Source: CAIKNB01 sp041658705
Lineage (GTDB): Bacteria; Patescibacteriota; Patescibacteriia; 2-12-FULL-60-25
Assembly (NCBI GenBank): GCA_041658705.1
Contig: JBAZZT010000003.1
Span: 62,001 to 126,000 of the forward strand
Direction of reading: 5' to 3'
Length of the DNA stretch: 64,000 bases
Part shown: positions 59,546 to 64,000 of the stretch, one piece after another
How the letters are laid out: each line of letters begins with the position of its first letter
Numbering within the stretch: position 1 is the first letter of the stretch
Made by a program: the position numbers and the translations under genes
Notes under the pieces: generated by a model
What the model saw: only the letters and a program-made list of their open reading frames with translations
What the model was told of the DNA's origin: nothing
Databases searched by the model: none

Positions 59546-61447
59546 ATGTGCGGCATAGCCGGCATTTTTGGCTCGAATGACAGGGAACGAGCGGCTCGAA
59601 TGGGCCGTTCTTTAGCCCATCGCGGTCCTGACGGCGAGGGTGTTTTTGTCGGCCCGAATGTGGCTTTGGCCCATCGCCGGCTGTCGATAATCGATCTCTC
59701 GCCTGACGGTCGGCAGCCTATGACCACGGCCGATGGCAGATACATCATTGTGTTCAACGGTGAAATTTATAATTACCTTGAGATCCGGGCGGAGATCGAG
59801 ACGAAGTATCGTTGGGTCAGCAAAAGCGACACGGAAGTCATCTTGCACGCGTTTGAAGAATGGGGTCCGGCTGCGCTTGAGCGTTTCAATGGCATGTTCG
59901 CGTTCGCTTTGTACGATGCGCAAGAGCGGACGTTGTTTTGCGCGCGCGACCGTTTGGGCATCAAGCCTTTTTATTACACCTTTGATGGACGCGAATTCGT
60001 TTTTGCCTCCGAGATCAAAGGCCTCTTGGCTGCGGGCTGGAAAGCTGAACCGAACCATGCACGTATTTCCGACTACCTGGCGCGCGGCCTGTATGATCAT
60101 ACTGACGAGACTTTTTTTTCCGGCATCCGTAAATTGCCGGCCGGACATCATGTGATCTTGAAGCAGGGCGAAAAGCCGGCGCCCAAGCGCTACTGGGATT
60201 TGGCGCAGCGTGCAGCAGCGACCGTCTTGCCCAAAGACGAGCGTGAGATCATCGAAGAGTACAAAAAGCTCCTGCAAGATTCGATCAAGCTCCGCTTGCG
60301 CAGCGACGTGCCGGTCGGCGTGACTTTGTCGTCCGGTTTGGATTCAAGTGGATTGGTGGCGCATCTGCGTGCGGCTTTGCCCGAGAGCGACAAACTCTCC
60401 GCCTTCACTTCGGGTTACACTGTCCCGGAGTTCGACGAGTCGTCGGGCGCCAAGGAACTGGCTGCTCTTTATCGCCATCCCTGGCAACGCAGCTGCCTCG
60501 ACGCAAACGAAGTGCCGCGTCTGTTGGAGAAAACTTTGTATTACCAAGATGAACCGTTCGGTGGCGTGCCGCAGCTGGGTTTCTTCAAGCTGCACGAGTT
60601 GGCGCGGCAACGCGGCGTCACGGTGTTGCTCGAAGGGCACGGGGTAGAGGAGTGCATCTCGGGTTATCCCATCTATTTCTACGCTCATTGGGCGGATGAA
60701 TATCGGAGCGGCAGGTTTCCGCGTCTGCTCTGGGATTGGCACAGCTATCACGCCAGGTTAGGGGAGAGTTATGGCAGCATCTTCGGGAATTTCCGTAAAT
60801 ATGTGCACGGCGCACGCGGGCGGCACGTGGATTTCACCAAGCAGTCGTATTCGTCCGTCTTGCCAGCGGACTACCAAAAACTTTACGCCACACCGGCGCC
60901 TGACCCCAAGCCTTTCGGGTCGCAACTCTCGAACGAGCTCTATCGCAATCTGGCGCATGACAAATTGCCTCGCGCATTGCGCTTTCAGGACAGGATCAGC
61001 ATGTCGCACGGGCGCGAGATCAGACTCCCGTATCTGGACTATCGTCTGGTCGAATTTTCCTATGCGCTCCCGTCCCGACTCAAGGTTCGAGGCAGCCGAG
61101 ATAAGATAATTTTAGCCGAATCGTTGAAAGGGCTGGTGCCCCAAGACCGCATCACGACGCCGAAGAGGTATATCGTCACCCCGCAAACGCACTGGCTGCA
61201 TGGAGCGCTGCGTCCCTGGGTGGAATCCGTGCTCGGTTCCGAATCCTTCCGTTCGCGGCCATGCTTCGACCAAGCCGGCATCGGACGCGCGGTCAAGGCT
61301 TTTTACGCCGAAGAGAGTCCTAAAAATTCATTCTTCATCTGGCAACTGCTCAATCTGGAAGCCTGGTTCCGCATGTTCATCGATCGGACATGGGAACCTA
61401 TGGGATCGGAAGCGCTTGAGCGTCAGGCCGCGGAAAAAATAATTTGA
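59546..61447 (+). CDS. Asparagine synthase-type amidotransferase 3 with altered synthetase motifs
   Basis: 633 aa. The glutaminase domain is intact (MCGIAGIFG with Cys2, LAHRGPDGEG, FNGEIYNYLEI). In the synthetase half the PP-loop reads SSGLDS (residues 262-267) in place of SGGxDS, and the GDGGDE motif of the other two copies is GHGVEE (364-369). DIN-type metal or adenylate contacts could therefore differ. It may amidate another substrate, or have changed chemistry. Followed after 1 bp by a CDP-glycerol-transferase-like gene. The family call is certain, activity is not. Confidence 0.8.
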   Translation: MCGIAGIFGSNDRERAARMGRSLAHRGPDGEGVFVGPNVALAHRRLSIIDLSPDGRQPMTTADGRYIIVFNGEIYNYLEIRAEIETKYRWVSKSDTEVILHAFEEWGPAALERFNGMFAFALYDAQERTLFCARDRLGIKPFYYTFDGREFVFASEIKGLLAAGWKAEPNHARISDYLARGLYDHTDETFFSGIRKLPAGHHVILKQGEKPAPKRYWDLAQRAAATVLPKDEREIIEEYKKLLQDSIKLRLRSDVPVGVTLSSGLDSSGLVAHLRAALPESDKLSAFTSGYTVPEFDESSGAKELAALYRHPWQRSCLDANEVPRLLEKTLYYQDEPFGGVPQLGFFKLHELARQRGVTVLLEGHGVEECISGYPIYFYAHWADEYRSGRFPRLLWDWHSYHARLGESYGSIFGNFRKYVHGARGRHVDFTKQSYSSVLPADYQKLYATPAPDPKPFGSQLSNELYRNLAHDKLPRALRFQDRISMSHGREIRLPYLDYRLVEFSYALPSRLKVRGSRDKIILAESLKGLVPQDRITTPKRYIVTPQTHWLHGALRPWVESVLGSESFRSRPCFDQAGIGRAVKAFYAEESPKNSFFIWQLLNLEAWFRMFIDRTWEPMGSEALERQAAEKII

Positions 61448-61448
61448 T

Positions 61449-62837
61449 ATGCGAAACATTTTTCTATTGGTGCAACGCGGCTTGACCGCCCGCAACACGG
61501 TGCGCAGCGGACTCTTGGAGCGCCTGCTCGAGGATCCCGACGTGCAGATCGTCATCTTGGTGCCGCCGGACGGTCTGGATATTTTGCGTGCAGAGTTCAC
61601 GCGGCCGCGCGTCATCGTCGAGCCCGTACCCAAGATCACGCAGGGTCGTTTTCGCCGCCGCATCTGGATACCTTTCGTGCGCAACCTTCTGTTTTCCGAG
61701 ACGCGGCGCGTCATGATGGTCTACGGGTCTGGGAAAATGAAACGTTTTTCCCGCTGGGGTTATGTAGTCGCCTGCATCTTTTATTGGCCCTTGTCCAAGC
61801 TGCGCTGCCTGCGCACGCTGTCGCATTGGTGCGAGATGAAGTTTTTCCGCAAACGCGAATTCGATGCGTTGTTTGAAAAATATCATCCGGAAACAGTCGC
61901 GATTTTTTCTTTGCTTTCGACGGAAGACATCATCCTCATGCGTGAAGCCAAACGGCACGGCATCCGCACGGTCGGCATGCCCAAAGGCTGGGACGCTTTG
62001 GACAAATTCAATCTTGAAGTCATGCCGGATGTCTTGGCGGCGCAGAACCCAAAGCTCACGGAGCGCGCCTTTAAATATCATCGCTTCCCCAAATCAGCGG
62101 TGAAGGTCGTGGGTTTTCCATTCTACGATTATTTCGTCAAACCCGAAGCTATCTGGACGCGCGAGGAAACATGCGCCAAGCACGGCTTGGATCCGACGCA
62201 GCCTTACCTCATCTACGGTTCCGAGGGCATTTGGTCAAAAGATGAATTGCCGGTGGTCCAAAAATTGGTGGATTGGATGCGTGAGGGTAAATTTGGACGC
62301 TGCTCGCTCGTCATCCGTCCGTATTTCGGCAACGTAAAAAACAACCCGTTCGGGATCTTTCGCGATCTACCTGGCGTGGTCGTGGACGATAAACATAATG
62401 TAGTGAATTATTTCCATGACGCGTGGGATCCGTCGATTGAAGAGATTCTCCGCTTCGCCAACCTCATGCGTCATGCGGCCTGTGTGGTCTGCGTCAGGTC
62501 AACGATGTCGCTCGATTCCGCTGCCCTCGACATACCCTGCGTCAATGTGGGATACAGCGCTTACATCACTGATAAAGGGGTGGATTGGACCGACAAACTC
62601 TACATCCATGAGTTTTATCAAGATGTCCTGAAAACGGGCGGAGTCGAATACGTCGCTAACGATCAAGAACTTTTGACGGCCGTCCAAGCGATGCTACGCG
62701 ATCCCAGCCTGCGTCAAGCAGGGCGGGAAAAACTGCGGAATGAATTGTGCTTCAAAATCGACGGAAAAGCTGCTGCCCGACTGGCCGAAGCCATATTAGG
62801 CGAAGGCTTGAAAAGCATTGACAAGCGGGTAAAGTAA
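61449..62837 (+). CDS. GT-B transferase, paralog of the gene at 58163
   Basis: 462 aa. NIFLLVQRGLTARNTVRSGLLERLL at the N-terminus, VGMPKGWDALDKFNLEVMPDVLAAQN in the middle (compare MAKSWDNLAKKSLRVKPDQLL in the 58163 protein), and RPYFGNVKNNPFGIF and VCVRSTMSLDSAALDIPCVNVGY in the donor half. The two proteins share the order of these landmarks and bracket the third amidotransferase, so they may act in succession on the same polymer. Specificity unknown. Confidence 0.6.
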   Translation: MRNIFLLVQRGLTARNTVRSGLLERLLEDPDVQIVILVPPDGLDILRAEFTRPRVIVEPVPKITQGRFRRRIWIPFVRNLLFSETRRVMMVYGSGKMKRFSRWGYVVACIFYWPLSKLRCLRTLSHWCEMKFFRKREFDALFEKYHPETVAIFSLLSTEDIILMREAKRHGIRTVGMPKGWDALDKFNLEVMPDVLAAQNPKLTERAFKYHRFPKSAVKVVGFPFYDYFVKPEAIWTREETCAKHGLDPTQPYLIYGSEGIWSKDELPVVQKLVDWMREGKFGRCSLVIRPYFGNVKNNPFGIFRDLPGVVVDDKHNVVNYFHDAWDPSIEEILRFANLMRHAACVVCVRSTMSLDSAALDIPCVNVGYSAYITDKGVDWTDKLYIHEFYQDVLKTGGVEYVANDQELLTAVQAMLRDPSLRQAGREKLRNELCFKIDGKAAARLAEAILGEGLKSIDKRVK

Positions 62838-62854
62838 ATGTAAACCTTGACGTT

Positions 62855-64000
62855 ATGCGCAATCGCATCAGACAAATCGTCGTCGGGCCGGAACAGAGCA
62901 TCCGCTCGGTCATGACGGTGATCCAGGAGGCCACGCGGCAGCTCCCTGAGCCGGCGCCTTCGGGCATCGTGCTCGTGGTGGACGCGGCGGATGTGCTGTT
63001 GGGCGTGGTGACCGACGGCGATATGCGTCGCGCAGTCTTGTCGCATCGCGACTTGGATGCGCCGGTCTCGGATATCATGAATAAAAATCCCGTCTCGGTG
63101 CCGGCCAATTTACCGTCGGCCGAGATGATCCGCCACGTGTCGACGCAGCTCGCGGCACGCGGTCCGGACGGCAAGATGGATCCGAATACGACGGTCCTGG
63201 CCAGGATCGTGGTGGTGGATCACGAAAATAAACCGGTGGATATCTTGTCGTTTTTTGAATTATGGCGCATGAGCGAAGTCTCGGCGCAAAAAGCTTGCGT
63301 CATGGGCTTGGGATTCGTCGGGTTGACCCTGGCGGTGACTTTGGCCGATGTGGGTTTCGAAGTCATCGGCGTGGAGCGCGACGAGAAAATACTCGAATCG
63401 CTGAAGCGGGGCGAACCGCATTTTTATGAAAAAAATCTCCAGGCCTTGCTGGGACGGCACGCCAACAAGAATCTGACTTTCGTGCGCAGCTTGGAGGGTT
63501 CTGTCGCGGATATCTATATCGTGAGCGTGGGCACGCCGCTCGACGAAGTCCAGAACCGCGTGGATTACGGAGCCTTGACCTCGGCGGCGGATGATATCGC
63601 AAAGGTACTCAAGCCAGGCGATTTGATCGTGTTGCGTTCGACCGTGCCGGTGAGCACGACGCGCCAGATCTTCATCCCGCGCATCGAAGCTTCGACTAAT
63701 TTGCGCGCGGGTCGCGATTTTTCCGTGGTCTTCGCGCCGGAACGGACCATTGAAGGCAAAGCGCTCGAGGAGTTGCGCTCGCTGCCGCAAGTCGTAGGCG
63801 GGTTGGACAGCCGCAGCGCCGATTTAGGGGCGCGTCTCTTCCGTACCATGTCGCCGACCATCGTGACCGTGCCGTCGCTCGAAGCCGCGGAGATGGTCAA
63901 GCTCATCAACAACAGCTTCCGCGATTTGATCTTCGCCTTCTCCAACCAGATCGCCATCCTGTGCGATAAATTCCAACTGCCGGTCAAGACCATCATCAAC
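62855..64000 (+). CDS. CBS-domain / nucleotide-sugar dehydrogenase fusion, 3' end cut by window edge
   Basis: 382 codons visible, still open at the window end. Residues ~1-135 look like a CBS pair: RQIVVGPEQSIRSVMTVI, IVLVVDAADVLLGVVTDGDMRRAVL, DIMNKNPVSVPANL, RIVVVDHENKPVDILSFFEL. From residue ~148 the UDP-glucose/GDP-mannose dehydrogenase N-domain follows: ACVMGLGFVGLTLAVTLADVGFEVIGVERDEKI (NAD-binding), IYIVSVGTPLD, VLRSTVPVSTTRQ, FAPERTIEGKALEELRSLPQVVGG and the start of the central domain EAAEMVKLINNSFRDLIFAFSNQ. Known reaction: four-electron oxidation of an NDP-sugar C6 to a uronic acid. The WecC-like features (FAPERT..GKALEEL) and wecB in the locus favour UDP-ManNAc. CBS pairs bind adenine nucleotides, so allosteric control is likely. 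Confidence 0.85.
   Translation, partial: MRNRIRQIVVGPEQSIRSVMTVIQEATRQLPEPAPSGIVLVVDAADVLLGVVTDGDMRRAVLSHRDLDAPVSDIMNKNPVSVPANLPSAEMIRHVSTQLAARGPDGKMDPNTTVLARIVVVDHENKPVDILSFFELWRMSEVSAQKACVMGLGFVGLTLAVTLADVGFEVIGVERDEKILESLKRGEPHFYEKNLQALLGRHANKNLTFVRSLEGSVADIYIVSVGTPLDEVQNRVDYGALTSAADDIAKVLKPGDLIVLRSTVPVSTTRQIFIPRIEASTNLRAGRDFSVVFAPERTIEGKALEELRSLPQVVGGLDSRSADLGARLFRTMSPTIVTVPSLEAAEMVKLINNSFRDLIFAFSNQIAILCDKFQLPVKTIIN

Overview
The window most likely comes from a Patescibacteria (Candidate Phyla Radiation) genome, possibly an Uhrbacteria-like lineage. The evidence is indirect: an ECF sigma factor followed by a DUF5667-type protein and a giant S-layer-like protein, a TrmB-type regulator, many small glycosyltransferases, TGA used as a stop, and several transcription units whose start codon lies 6 nt behind a -10 box (leaderless mRNAs). 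No rRNA, tRNA, CRISPR array or transposase was found.

Layout. 1-1683 (minus): a gene cut by the window edge, phosphoribosyltransferase-like domain plus SLOG/LOG-like domain. 2.0-5.1 kb: first copy of a three-member paralogous family (paralogs at 2012, 12572 and 40840), a GT4 glycosyltransferase and a TrmB-like regulator. 5.1-5.9 kb: repeats and a probable minus-strand transcript of unknown nature. 6.0-10.6 kb: two GC-rich secreted lipoprotein genes with MopE-type motifs, thrombospondin type 3 repeats and Gly/Ser/Ala linkers, resembling myxobacterial genes. 10.9-20.7 kb: O-antigen ligase/polymerase, second paralog, a methyltransferase-glycosyltransferase fusion, a GT4, a secreted glycoside-hydrolase-like protein and a membrane-anchored surface protein. 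20.8-22.7 kb: AT-rich type II restriction-modification pair and a small HTH protein. 22.9-28.8 kb: sigma factor, DUF5667 protein, S-layer-like protein. 29.3-31.6 kb: second O-antigen ligase-like protein with a TPR tail.

32.1-64.0 kb is a large surface polysaccharide locus: GT4, GT2 and CDP-glycerol-transferase-like enzymes, three asparagine-synthetase-type amidotransferases, many SAM methyltransferases, a UDP-glucuronate decarboxylase, a UDP-GlcNAc 2-epimerase, a Wzx-type flippase and, at the right edge, a CBS-domain/nucleotide-sugar dehydrogenase fusion. Together these could make, decorate (methylation, amidation), export and polymerise a complex glycan. The third paralog and a radical SAM gene are inserted in it.

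The most unusual signals are (i) the three paralogs, whose last ~40 residues are far more variable than the rest while the final residues are fixed, a pattern like targets of diversity-generating retroelements; (ii) many intergenic hairpins built from short repeated words, each site or group using its own word; (iii) leaderless promoters on native-looking operons contrasted with strong Shine-Dalgarno sites on foreign-looking genes; and (iv) several unusual domain fusions.
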